From positions 9,060-40,653 of the forward strand of contig AVPN01000121.1 in NCBI GenBank assembly GCA_000695325.1: a stretch of DNA of 31,594 bases, in the 5' to 3' direction. The DNA comes from Pleurobrachia bachei (lineage: Eukaryota; Ctenophora; Tentaculata; Cydippida; Pleurobrachiidae). Positions 20,382 through 30,928 of this stretch are shown one piece after another (the first letter of the stretch is position 1; the number at the start of each line of letters is the position of its first letter). The translations under genes and the position numbers were made by a program. The notes under the pieces were generated by a model, which saw only the letters and a program-made list of their open reading frames with translations, searched no databases and had not been told where the DNA came from.

Positions 20382-21626
20382 CTATTCAGCGTTACTGACA
20401 AGAGTCCACTGAACCCTTGCGGCGGATGCCTGACCCTGAGCTCCACTGGTAGTGGTGGTACCCCGGCCCAGGGGTCCTAACTGATCCATCAGCTGTACGG
20501 TGAACTTCCTAAAGTTCTTCATCCTCCACAGATACACAAAGGGGTTGATGGTCGCCTTGACTGCCGTCAGCACGGGGTGAACCACCAGGAACATGTATGG
20601 GAACATGGTCTTGAGCTCCTTGGGCAGGTTCATGTCCCGTTCCTCCATCTGCTCGTAGGTCATCCCGCCCAGGACAGCCTGAAGCTCCTGCCACTCAACC
20701 ACCCCCATCACCACTGAGTAGATGAGGGTGGGAATGTTGAAGACTATGTAGACCGAGGTGAAGATGAGAACGGTGTGAGAGGCGGAGCTGTGGTCTTTTG
20801 TCCCGTGGAGGGTGCTCTCCGTGTTGGACCGGGTCAGGTAGGCCACCGACATGATGGTAGAGAGGGAGATGGGGATGACGGGGGTGCCCATGACACATGA
20901 CCATATCATCTTGTAGACGGCATCTGTCTTCCTGTTCTCACTGGGTACAATAGTGGACAGGGTCACGTTATCAGGCCAAGTCTCCTCCCCAGTCATCATG
21001 CACATGGCCACATCAGCAATGTACCCCGGGGAGGCGTTGCTGAGAACTATGGGCAACACTAGGAGGATCATACCGGCTATTAGACAGGACACGGTTGGCC
21101 CGATATAGGCCACGCTCTCCCGGAGGACCTTGTGAGGCCGTGCTATTACAATCAGCCTGGAGATGGAGATGAAGCCCACCAAGAACACACTGAGCTGGTA
21201 GAGGAGGGTAAATGCCACCGACCAGAAGTGGCAGAAGACTGTTGTTGAGGGCTGACCAGAAGAGAACATGTGACTCTGTTCGGTCTCGTGATGACCCCGG
21301 TTTGGAACGAACAGGGCATTGATTACTGGTATGGTCATCAAGCACACCAGACCGTCCACTACCGTGATCAGGGTGTAGAGACGGTTGAAGTAGCGAGTGT
21401 TCTGGGCGTTGCCATGGCGACTAGGAGACCGGGTTGAGAAGTAGAAACAGGAGAGGGTATTGAAGGGGACTGCAATGATAATACAGAATATTAGGATAAC
21501 AGCAAGGGTAGCATCTGCAGACCGACTGATATACCCTGTCTCGTCATCCGCTGTTATGGATTCAGCCAGGTCGTCTGCTGTATTGTTGCTCATCATGCTA
21601 TGGAAGGAGGGATAGGTTAGAAACAT
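20382..21626 (-). CDS. class A (rhodopsin-like) G-protein-coupled receptor, intronless, nested antisense
   Basis: A 414-residue frame has seven hydrophobic segments near residues 40-62, 82-107, 132-156, 173-195, 240-264, 284-308 and 340-366. The conserved disulfide pair is C132 (start of helix 3) and C209 (loop 2). Helix 7 has NPFVY (361-365), then a basic helix 8 (MKNFRKF). DRY at the end of helix 3 is SRL (156-158), and CWxP in helix 6 is FNIP (296-299). N-glycosylation sites are likely at N14 and N220. The C-tail is Ser/Thr/Gly-rich. The start may be Met1 or the MM at 11-12. The broken copy next door keeps the second start and its FHS context but not MFLTYP, so MM is favoured. The gene lies in the intron between rod exons 19948-20170 and 25004. 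The ligand is unknown, and I call it an orphan receptor. Confidence 0.9.
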   Translation of the reverse strand: MFLTYPSFHSMMSNNTADDLAESITADDETGYISRSADATLAVILIFCIIIAVPFNTLSCFYFSTRSPSRHGNAQNTRYFNRLYTLITVVDGLVCLMTIPVINALFVPNRGHHETEQSHMFSSGQPSTTVFCHFWSVAFTLLYQLSVFLVGFISISRLIVIARPHKVLRESVAYIGPTVSCLIAGMILLVLPIVLSNASPGYIADVAMCMMTGEETWPDNVTLSTIVPSENRKTDAVYKMIWSCVMGTPVIPISLSTIMSVAYLTRSNTESTLHGTKDHSSASHTVLIFTSVYIVFNIPTLIYSVVMGVVEWQELQAVLGGMTYEQMEERDMNLPKELKTMFPYMFLVVHPVLTAVKATINPFVYLWRMKNFRKFTVQLMDQLGPLGRGTTTTSGAQGQASAARVQWTLVSNAE

Positions 21627-21698
21627 AGAGACGACTAGGATAGAAATAGAGGCGACTTCGTTAGAAATAGAGGCTACTAGGTTAGAAAAAAGTCGAGG
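21613..21698. repeat. degenerate minisatellite upstream of the GPCR
   Basis: Units of about 21 bases, TTAGAAATAGAGGCGACTTCG and TTAGAAATAGAGGCTACTAGG, alternate. It lies at the 5' end of the receptor gene and overlaps the first codons of the longest frame (MFLTYP...), another reason to prefer the internal start. Confidence 0.8.
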
Positions 21699-22016
21699 TG
21701 AGAACAGTTAACTATAGAAAACTACAATAATTTTAGCATGCATAACCGGAGTCTTTATGTTATAAATAAAGGCTGGGAAAAAGAAATATAATATGCATAA
21801 AACTAGGTTCGGGATGGGATTTGAAATCACAAATAGAAAACTATAGGTTGGGGGTTCTAACTGCACATCATTGAGCTGTTATAGATCATTTCTATCCAGG
21901 CTATGTAAAATACATATACATACTACGAGTACACTGTACAACAACAGCCGTACATGTCCAGTTAAACTGTGAAGAACATTAGATGCATGGTATGAGGGGA
22001 GAGAGAGTGATGCACA

Positions 22017-22887
22017 TCAATTGGAACTAACAGCAGCTGGGAGAGAGCTAGGAACATGTGTAATTTCTTGAAGCTCAGAAATGTATCTAAAAGAGGCGGA
22101 GCTGTGGTCTTTTGTCCCGTGGAGGGTGCTCTCCGTGTTGGACCGGGTCAGGTAGGCCACCGACATGATGGTAGAGAGGGAGATGGGGATGACGGGGGTG
22201 CCCATGACACATGACCATATCATCTTGTAGACGGCATCTGTCTTCCTGTTCTCACTGGGTACAATCGTGGACAGGGTCACGTTATCAGGCCAAGTCTCCT
22301 CCCCAGTCATCATGCACATGGCCACATCAGCAATGTACCCCGGGGAGGCGTTGCTGAGAACTATGGGCAACACTAGGAGGATCATACCGGCTATTAGACA
22401 GGACACGGTTGGCCCGATATAGGCCACGCTCTCCCGGAGGACCTTGTGAGGCCGTGCTATTACAATCAGCCTGGAGATGGAGATGAAGCCCACCAAGAAC
22501 ACACTGAGCTGGTAGAGGAGGGTAAATGCCACCGACCAGAAGTGGCAGAAGACTGTTGTTGAGGGCTGACCAGAAGAGAACATGTGACTCTGTTCGGTCT
22601 CGTGATGACCCCGGTTTGGAACGAACAGGGCATTGATTACTGGTATGGTCATCAAGCACACCAGACCGTCCACTACCGTGATCAGGGTGTAGAGACGGTT
22701 GAAGTAGCGAGTGTTCTGGGCGTTGCCATGGCGACTAGGAGACCGGGTTGAGAAGTAGAAACAGGAGAGGGTATTGAAGACAGAATATTAGGATAACAGC
22801 AAGGGTAGCATCTGCAGACCGACTGATATATCCTGTCTCGTCATCCGCTGTAATTGATTCAGCCAGGTCGTCTGTAGTGTTGCTCAT
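22017..22887 (-). pseudogene. truncated second copy of the GPCR
   Basis: The remnant begins with MSNTTDDLAESITADD at 22887 and keeps helices 2 to 5 with high identity to the intact gene (MDGLVCLMTIP to TKDHSSAS). A 17-base deletion in helix 1 (TATTGAAG joined directly to ACAGAATATT near 22780) breaks the frame. After TKDHSSAS the tandem join at 22092 replaces helices 6 and 7 with 24 unrelated residues and a stop. It cannot make a seven-helix receptor. Most of the rest of the frame is undamaged, so the duplication is probably recent. Confidence 0.88.
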
Positions 22888-22908
22888 GCTATGGAAGGGG
22901 GCGACTGG

Positions 22909-23038
22909 GTTAGAATTGTAGAGAGGGCGCTAGGTTAGAAATAGAGGCGACTTCGTTAGAAATAGAGGCTACTACTTAGGTTAGAAATAGAGGCGACTTC
23001 GTTAGAAATAGAGGCTACTAGGTTAGAAAAAAGTCGAG
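22909..23038. repeat. expanded minisatellite, second copy
   Basis: It has the same 21-base units as at 21613-21698, with one or two extra units (GTTAGAAATAGAGGCGACTT repeated). The expansion shows the array is unstable. Confidence 0.8.
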
Positions 23039-23642
23039 GCGAGAACAGTTAACTATAGAAAACTACAATAATTTTAGCATGCATAACCGGAGTCTTTATG
23101 TTATAAATAAAGGCTGGGAAAAAGAAATATAAAACTAGGTTCGGGTGGGATTTGAAACTAGAGGTTTGGGGTTCGAACAAAACATCATTCGGCTCTTACA
23201 AATTATTTCTATCCAGCTGCTATGTAATACATAGTACACTGTACAACAACAGCCGTACATGTCCAGTTAAACTGTGAAGAACATTAGATGCATGGTATGA
23301 GGGGAGAGAGAGTGATGCACATCAATTGGAACTAACAGCTGCTGGCCATCGCTGGGAGAGCTATAGGAACATGTGTAATTTCTTGAAGCTCAGAAATGTA
23401 TCTAAAATAACATACGTCGCACGAAAAAAATGTAGTTAGGGGCGATCAGTACGCAAGGATCATAATGCACTAGAGAAGTATAACGTGGTACAGTTTGTGT
23501 TATAGCGCACACCATGCATATAATGTGAGGGGTTCCATAGAGCAGGGTACACACATGTGGCAGTGTCATTATATACGGAGAAATAATCCCGGTACGATGA
23601 TAATCATGACAATGATGCACACATGACTATTGAATATGTTAC

Positions 23643-23769
23643 GGGGGGAGAGAGAGAGAGAGAGGGAGACAGAGAGAGAGGGGAGAGAGAGACAGAGACA
23701 GAGATAGAGACAGAGACAGAGACAGAGACAGAGAAGTGAGACAGAGACAGAGACAGAGACAGAGACAGG
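23643..23769. repeat. GA / (GAGACA)n microsatellite
   Basis: A purine tract starts as GAGAGA and continues as many GAGACA or CAGAGA units up to CAGGTTAC. It is non-coding, within the long intron. Confidence 0.95.
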
Positions 23770-24103
23770 TTACATACAGGCCGCACTGTCAAATAGAGGG
23801 AAGGGGCAATAACAGGTTCAATAGTGCAAGCATGTCAAAACACACACATAATTACTGGACAAACCTAGGCTAACTATAAGACATGTTAATTTGGGACATG
23901 TTTTATGACATTTATTAACGTAAAAAGTGTCTAAATGTAAAAAATGCGATTTAGCTAAAACATAATGTGAAACCCAAAACAATGGGTCCCCATTGTCGCC
24001 CCAACAGCTTACGTGTAGTACTGCACAACATCTACTGTACCAGACATTACTTGCATTTAATGGGAGGGGGGTGCAGGTGGGATAACTGAGCGTATATGAC
24101 GGT

Positions 24104-24330
24104 ATGACCATTAGGCGCCTGAAATACTAAATTTAGATGCCCATCGACAAATGGCTTTCATTATATCGAAACCATTGTAGCCTGACCCTATTCTCAGCGC
24201 GAAAACTGCGGTCAGCGCATATTGGCTTAACAGGGAGCATTTCAGGACATTAAACCCAATACTGTTTTGAAATTCTATAATGGTTTCGATACAATGAATC
24301 CCATTTGTCGACGGAAACCTAAATGGTCAT
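24104..24330. mobile_element. foldback (MITE-like) element in C unit 1
   Basis: Ends are ATGACCATTAGG and, inverted, CCTAAATGGTCAT. Inner arms of about 36 bases (24145-24180 and 24275-24311) are inverted copies with few mismatches around CGACAAATGG and TATCGAAACCATT. The element has no coding capacity, and a target-site duplication is not clear. It could be a small non-autonomous DNA transposon. Copies lie at the same place in C2 and, cut, in C3. Confidence 0.6.
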
Positions 24331-25003
24331 GGTTGGAGGCTACGACTAATTGTCTACTAACCGCTATACTGCATATTTTATAGGCTACATGGGTGTTTCC
24401 GGTGCATATGATACGATAGGATTTTCTGTAATGGGTGCCGGTACTAGGATAATAGTGTTACTTGCTCAATACCAAGATTTCGATAAGTCGAGTGAGTCTT
24501 AGAGGGATGTGGTCAATATTTAGTCGGATTAGTACGGAAAAACAATGAAAGTTGCAATATTTCAAACAATAATTTGAGTAATATTCCTAAAATTGAGTTC
24601 TCAATCATAAAAATCTTGGTTATAATTCAGTTTGAGAAATGATAGCATATTGATCCAGGGCCCAGCAAAAGAAATATGAGATAGAATGAAATCTACATAT
24701 TAAAGTTAGAGTTGTCATATCTAGAACATTATATATAGTGGGAAGAGGGGCAATATATAGTGGCAATTTAAACTGTCAAGGACTAAATAGTTATAAAGTA
24801 CTTCTAGTCACCGCTGCCTGACGTAATTCTTACTAAGAAAAATGTAGAGGATATAGTGGATATACCTAAGAATCTCACGCTAAAACTTCATATTTAACCA
24901 CCGAGATGCATAAACCACTAAACCCAAAGTCCTTAAAGTACTAATCCCCAATTCCCCCAGACCCCCATCTACTTGAATTCTAAGTCATACCCCCCCTCTA
25001 CAG

Positions 25004-25150
25004 GTGGACTACGAAGAGATTCGGGCGCTGTACATTGCTCTAAAGGACAAGGTGGATCTGATCGAAGCCCAGGAGCTGGAGAGAGATATAAAGATCATCG
25101 AGACTCACTGGATCAACGTCTATGAACTCCTAATAGCTGCATTTGCCGTG
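25004..25150 (+). CDS. rod exon C1 of the array gene (49 codons)
   Basis: The exon lies between CTCTACAG and GTAAGT and is phase 0 at both ends. It encodes VDYEEIRALYIALKDKVDLI, then EAQELERDIKIIETHWINVY, then ELLIAAFAV, a helix with the Trp of a spectrin-like repeat. It follows exon 19948-20170 in frame. Because it is phase-neutral, any of C1, C2 or C3 could be used, skipped or combined without changing the frame. Confidence 0.78.
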
Positions 25151-25532
25151 GTAAGTTTAGCTGGGGAGCTGGGTTAAAAAGTCATGTTTGCTGTCAAATC
25201 AGGGGAGCTGGGATGGAACCAGCTTCGGGCAATAACAGGTTCAATAGTGCAAGCATGTCAAAACACACACATAATTACAGGACAAACCTAGGCTAACTAT
25301 AAGACATGTTAATTGTGGACATGTTTTATGTCATTAATTGTTAACGTAAAAAGTGTCTAAATGTAAAAAATGCGATGCAGCTAAAACATAATGTGAAACC
25401 CAAAACAATGGGTCCCCATTGTCGCCCCAACAGCTTACGTGTTATACTGCACAGCATCTACTGTTATACCAGACATTACTTGCATTTAATGGGAGGGGGG
25501 TGCAGGTGGGATAACTGAGCGTATATGACGGT

Positions 25533-25759
25533 ATGACCATTAGGCGCCTGAAATACTAAATTTAGATGCCCATCGACAAATGGCTTTCATTATATCGAAA
25601 CCATTGTAGCCTGACCCTATTCTCAGAGAACTGCGGACAGAGCATATTGGCCTAACAGGGAGCATTTTAGGACATTTAACCCAGTATTTACTGTTTTGAA
25701 ATTCTATAATGGTTTCGATACAATGAATCCCATTTGTCGACGGAAACCTAAATGGTCAT
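25533..25759. mobile_element. foldback (MITE-like) element in C unit 2
   Basis: It has the same ends and arms as 24104-24330 and the same length of 227 bases, with changes in the central loop (GAGAACTGCGGACAGAGC). Confidence 0.58.
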
Positions 25760-26570
25760 GGTTGGAGGCTACGACTAATTGTCTACTAACCGCTATACTG
25801 CATATTTAATATAGGCTAGCTGGGGCGTTTCCGGTGCATATGATACGATAGATTTATCTGTAATGGTTGCCGGTGCTAGCTGATAATAATGTTTCTTGCT
25901 CAATACCAAGAGGTATTAAACAGAGTTTGATAATTCGAAAGAGTCTTAGAGGGATGTGGTCAACATTTAGTCAGATGAGTACGGAAAATAATGAGAGTTA
26001 CAATATTTCAAACAATCATTTGATCAATATTCCTAAAATTGAGTTCTCAATCATAAAAATCTTGGTTATAATTCAGTTTGAGAAATGATATCATATTGAT
26101 CCAGGGCCCAGCAAAAGAAATATGAGATAGGATGAAATCTACATATTAAAGATAGAGTTGTCATATCTAGAACATTATATATAGTTTCATCAACTACAAC
26201 GTAAAACTATTTATTGAGGATGACTGTGATGTAAGAGTCAAGTACTGTAATTACGCAATTTGTGGGTGACAAGCCCCATATTCACAGGAAACATTTGTAG
26301 TCATTTGTTAATATAGTGGCAATTTAAACTGTCAAGGACTAAATAGTTATAAAGTACTTCTAGTCACCGCTGCCTGACGTAATTCTTACTAAGAAAAATT
26401 TAGAGGATATAGTGGATATATACCTAAGAATCTCACGCTAAAATTCATATATATTACCAGCGAGATAGATAAACCACTAAACCCAAATTCCCATAAATTC
26501 CCATAACGCACTAAACCCCAATTCCCTCAGACCCCCCTCTAGTTCTACATGAATTCCCCCCCCCCTACAG

Positions 26571-26717
26571 GTTGACTACGAAGAGATTCGGGCCCTGTAC
26601 ATTGCTCTAAAGGACAAGGTGGATCTGATCGAAGCACAGGAGCTGGAGAGAGATATAAAGATCATCGAGACGCACTGGATCAATGTGTATGAGCTCCTAA
26701 TAGCTGCATTTGCCGTG
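26571..26717 (+). CDS. rod exon C2 of the array gene
   Basis: It is 147 bases between CCCTACAG and GTAAGT and phase 0. It encodes exactly the same 49 residues as C1. The seven base differences from C1 are all at third codon positions and silent. Confidence 0.78.
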
Positions 26718-27547
26718 GTAAGTCTGGGGAGCTGGGCCAGAAAAGTTTGCTGTCAAATTAGGGGAGCTGGAATTGAACTCCCTTTTATTTATTTGGCAAT
26801 ATATAATGATGGGACAACAAAGTCTAGTAAATATAGTTATAGTATACAGTAGTGCTACTAGTGCACCGTAGCTCGCGATGAGATTAGGCAACCCCCGCAT
26901 AATATATGCAGGCCTATAGCTTTTATATACCTACTACTACTGAACTACCCCACATAGCTAGTTTTATTATAATGGAGGGGGATCTATTATAATACATATA
27001 GTCAGTAGGATACAATAACACATGTGTGATATGCACGTCCACACTGCAGTACGTGTCAGAGTTACCACGATCTATTTCACAAGAGCTGAAAATGATTACA
27101 GTGTGCGTGTATAATGGTGGTGGTACCGTGTGATCTAATGCAATCTCATAGCATCTCTATAAAATGAATCGAGTCAGGAGAGCATCATGTGTCGTTTCAA
27201 TCAAATAACTGTAATTTACGATTCGCACCATCACGCCATGTATTGATTAATACTGGCAGGATTATTAGGCTCGGAGCATTTTTAAAGCTGGGCAATACCT
27301 CAATTTCAAACCAGGTGCGGATATAAGCGATATTTTTTAAAAAGGTGTGAGCGTTAACTATCTACTATGATAGAATTGACCAGCTTGTACCTTATTATAT
27401 AAATTGGAAGGGGTAATATAAAATTGGTTGAGAACACTATATATCACAGGGCCAGACATGGGAACGGGCAGGTTGTGTACTAGGCAATCAGGCGATTGCT
27501 GCTCTCGTTATAATTATATGATTAAAACACCTTTAATCCCTGATCAG

Positions 27548-27911
27548 ATTCAAGCTAGAGAAGAGGCAGTGAGTTCAGAAGAAGAGACCACTGAATCAAG
27601 TGGGAGGGCGGGAGGGTTCGCTTTTGGGATCGAATTTGGTGAGGACCAAGTGCCCTCTCAAGGAGGCCCTGATGAAAAGGGAGGAGATGAGAAGCAGCCC
27701 CATGATAAGACCGAACCTATGACCACTGAACCGATATCTGGTCAGCAGGCAGCCCCCACAGCTCCACCCACCACTATGGAGGTGCAGGATCTGCCCGATG
27801 TGAATGTGAACGTGTCCAACAACCCCGTGGTTAACAGTGCAGCCCCGACCATGAGTCAGGGTGGTGGGGGACCTGGTGGGCAGTGGGAGATGCCTGATAT
27901 CAAGATAAATG
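27548..27911 (+). CDS. linker exon D1 of the array gene (intact)
   Basis: The exon follows CCTGATCAG and ends before GTATGT, leaving phase 1. It encodes about 121 residues: an acidic start (IQAREEAVSSEEETTESSGR), a FGIEFGED patch, then a Pro/Thr/Gln-rich stretch with APPTTMEVQDLPDVNVNVSN and a GGGGPGGQWEMPDIKIN end. It is probably disordered. It joins any C exon in phase 0 and an E exon in phase 1. Upstream open sequence (27428 on) is intron. Confidence 0.72.
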
Positions 27912-28528
27912 GTATGTGTGCCCCTTTGACCGTACAAGGCTAAAATTCAGTTTTCCCCTCTTAATTTGAAGTGTGGGAGTTCATTTAGCGGTAGGGTATA
28001 CGTCCCATATATATTCTGTGAGTCTGTTGTCGAGCTGTTGTCCTGCAAAAACGGTGATAGTTGTGTGTAAACAAAGTACGGGCTGGATTAATTCCTTCCT
28101 GTCATTTTGCTTTGTTTTACATATAAGTTCCAAAATTTCATTGATGAATACTCCTACCATCGATTTTGCACGACAGCTCGCCAACCGTCACTTAGATATA
28201 TGGGAAACCCTGTATACTGTTTTGCCCTTATCTTATACCCACCCGCTAATGCACTAATGCACTATACTATAGAAAGGTCGGATTGTTTTATTCAACAGAC
28301 AGCCTAGCCAAAACCAAAGTTATATAACTAATATAAAGACCGGCAGAGTAGCATCGAAAAGCTCGAAATTTTAGAAATAGATAAACTTGTATATATTTAA
28401 GCTGTATTTGTAGTTCGTAACATCGCGTTATAATCACAAGAGCGTTATCAATGGAGCGTTACTGCGTTACTAACAGTAACTGTAAATCGCTATATCATTA
28501 AAAACACCATTACCCATTATAATTTCAG

Positions 28529-28860
28529 TTGAGGGATCCACTATGAAGGTGCTACAGTCGGCTGCCCCTGCCCCTACTGCCTCTCAACCCGCGATGATAA
28601 CCACCAAGGAAACAAGACAGGAGGAGCGATCATCGAGGGATGATTTTAATGGCAGGGGATTTGGCATGTTTGGGGGAGGAGGGATGTTTGGGATGGGGGG
28701 AATGATGGGTGCAGGAGGGATGCAACTACCCATGCTACCCCAGATGACATACAACAAATGGCTTTCATTATATCGAAACCATTGTAGCCTGACCCTATTC
28801 TCAGCGCGAAAACTGCGGTCAGCGCATATTGGCTTAACAGGGAGCATTTCAGGACATTAA
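28529..28860 (+). CDS. tail exon E1, cut by a duplication join
   Basis: The exon begins after AATTTCAG in phase 1 and encodes VEGSTMKVLQSAAPAPTASQ, then ITTKETRQEERSSRDDFNGR, then a Gly/Phe/Met-rich run (GFGMFGGGGMFGMGGMMGAG) and MQLPMLPQMT. Near 28754 the sequence switches into the arm of the foldback element of C unit 3. The frame stays open for about 36 more residues of repeat-derived sequence to a stop at 28858-28860. So E1 is either a damaged tail exon or a new terminal exon with a borrowed end. Low complexity matches the head's Gly/Met style. Confidence 0.65.
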
Positions 28861-28937
28861 ACCCAATACTGTTTTGAAATTCTATAATGGTTTTGATACA
28901 ATGAGACCCATTTGTCGACGGAAACCTAAATGGTCAT
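28754..28937. mobile_element. foldback element in C unit 3, left end missing
   Basis: It has the right arm and most of the left arm of the 227-base element. The outer left end is replaced by exon E1. The right flank reads TCAGCAGG where C1 has GGTTGGAGG. Confidence 0.55.
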
Positions 28938-29609
28938 TCAGCAGGCTACGACTAATTGTCTACTAACCGCTATACTGCATATTTTATAGGCTACATGGGT
29001 GTTTCCGGTGCATATGATACGATAGGATTTTCTGTAATGGGTGCCGGTACTAGGATAATAGTGTTACTTGCTCAATACCAAGATTTCGATAAGTCGAGTG
29101 AGTCTTAGAGGGATGTGGTCAATATTTAGTCGGATTAGTACGGAAAAACAATGAAAGTTGCAATATTTCAAACAATAATTTGAGTAATATTCCTAAAATT
29201 GAGTTCTCAATCATAAAAATCTTGGTTATAATTCAGTTTGAGAAATGATAGCATATTGATCCAGGGCCCAGCAAAAGAAATATGAGATAGAATGAAATCT
29301 ACATATTAAAGTTAGAGTTGTCATATCTAGAACATTATATATAGTGGGAAGAGGGGCAATATATAGTGGCAATTTAAACTGTCAAGGACTAAATAGTTAT
29401 AAAGTACTTCTAGTCACCGCTGCCTGACGTAATTCTTACTAAGAAAAATGTAGAGGATATAGTGGATATACCTAAGAATCTCACGCTAAAACTTCATATT
29501 TAACCACCGAGATGCATAAACCACTAAACCCAAAGTCCTTAAAGTACTAATCCCCAATTCCCCCAGACCCCCATCTACTTGAATTCTAAGTCATACCCCC
29601 CCTCTACAG

Positions 29610-29756
29610 GTGGACTACGAAGAGATTCGGGCGCTGTACATTGCTCTAAAGGACAAGGTGGATCTGATCGAAGCCCAGGAGCTGGAGAGAGATATAAAGA
29701 TCATCGAGACTCACTGGATCAACGTCTATGAACTCCTAATAGCTGCATTTGCCGTG
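29610..29756 (+). CDS. rod exon C3 of the array gene
   Basis: It is identical in sequence to C1 (CTCTACAG before, GTAAGT after) and phase 0 with 49 codons. In line order it comes after D1 and E1, so it would be used only by transcripts that skip them or start downstream. Confidence 0.72.
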
Positions 29757-30569
29757 GTAAGTTTAGCTGGGGAGCTGGGTTAAAAAGTCATGTTTGCTGT
29801 CAAATCAGGGGAGCTGGGATGGAACCAGCTTCGGCAATATATAATGACGGGTCAACAAAGTCTAGTGGACAGTAAATATAGTACAGTAGTGCTACTAGTG
29901 CACCACGTAGCTCGCGATGAGATTAGGCAATGCCCGCATAATATATGCAGGCCTAGCTATTATATACCTACTACTGCACTACCCCACGTAGCTAGTTTTA
30001 TTATAATGGAGGGTGATCTATTATAATACATAGTCAGTAGGATACAATAACACATATGTTCACACTGCAGTACGTGTCGGAGTTACCACGATCTATTTCA
30101 CAAGAGCTGAAAATGATTACAGTGTGCGTGTATAATGGTGGTGGTACCGTGTGATCTAATGCAATCTCATAGCATCTCTATAAAATGAATCGAGTCATCA
30201 TGTGTCGTTTCAATCAAATAACTGTAATTCGCACCATCACGCCAAGCTGCACTGTATATTGATTAACACTGGCAGGATTATTAGGCTCGAAGCATTTTTT
30301 AAAGCTGGGCAATACCTCAATTTCAAACCAGGTGCGGGGATAGCGATATTTTTTAAAGATGTGAGCGTTATAAACTATATACTGTGATTGATTTGACCAG
30401 GTTGTGCTCTATTATATAAATTGGAAGGGGTAATAAAAAATTGGTTGAGAATACTATATATCACAGAGCCAGGCATGGGAATGGGCAACACATGTTGTGT
30501 ACTAGGCAATCAGGCGATTGCTGCTCTCGTTATAATTATATGATTAAAATACCTTTAATCCCTGATCAG

Positions 30570-30928
30570 ATTCAAGCTAGAGAAGAGGCTGTGAGTTCAG
30601 AAGAAGAGACCACTGAATCGAGTGGGAGAGCGGGAGGGTTCGCTTTTGGGATCGAATTTGGTGAGGACCAAGTGCCCTCATCCTGATGAAAAAGGAGGAG
30701 ATCAGCAGCCACCCCATGATAAGACCGAACCTATGACCACTGAGCCGGTATCTGGTCAGCAGGCAGCCCCCACAGCTCCACCTACCACCACTATGGAGGT
30801 GCAGGACCTGCCCGATGTGAATGTGAACGTGTCCAATAACCCTGTGGTTAACAGTGCTGCCCCGACCATGAATCAGGGTGGTGGGGGACCTGGTGGGCAG
30901 TGGGAGATGCCTGATATCAAGATAAATG
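30570..30928 (+). pseudogene. linker exon D2, frameshifted copy of D1
   Basis: It has the same acceptor (CCTGATCAG) and donor (GGTATGT) as D1 but 359 bases instead of 364. After GTGCCCTC an 8-base deletion relative to D1 puts TGA in frame at once, and a later 3-base insertion (an extra ACC) does not repair the frame. The remainder (PDVNVNVSNNPVV and on) stays open in another frame, with mostly silent changes. As a coding exon it would end the protein early. Confidence 0.72.

Larger units (their letters stand above)
20778..23406. repeat. direct tandem duplication, 1.3-kb unit across the GPCR
   Basis: The first unit is 20778-22091 and the second 22092-23406. AGAGGCGGAGCTGTGG starts both, and GAAATGTATCTAAAA ends both. 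The left breakpoint lies inside the receptor frame between helices 5 and 6, so the second copy lacks everything after that point. The copies differ by scattered substitutions and small indels. Confidence 0.9.
23804..25226. repeat. C unit, copy 1
   Basis: The unit starts at GGGCAATAACAGGTTCAATA, which recurs at 25227, and includes a foldback element and exon C1. Its portion from about 24147 onward is nearly identical to 28754-29830 (C3). C2 is more diverged in the intron parts. Confidence 0.88.
25227..26790. repeat. C unit, copy 2 (diverged)
   Basis: It repeats 23804-25226 with many substitutions and an insertion of about 125 bases near 26185-26310 absent from C1 and C3. It holds a foldback element and exon C2, then continues into the D1 region without a break. 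Confidence 0.85.
28754..29833. repeat. C unit, copy 3 (5'-truncated)
   Basis: It starts inside the foldback arm at ACAAATGGC and is nearly identical to 24147-25226. At 29834 it continues with CAATATATAATGACGGG, which looks like the natural downstream sequence that C1 has lost. Confidence 0.88.

Noticed and set aside
23643-23769. GAGACA run as a CRISPR-like or regulated repeat array
   Set aside because: Units are hexanucleotides without spacers, so it is a plain microsatellite.
24104-24330. Foldback as a structural RNA gene
   Set aside because: Arms are imperfect with a loop of about 95 bases, and short terminal inverted ends fit a non-autonomous DNA element better. No RNA-gene features were seen.
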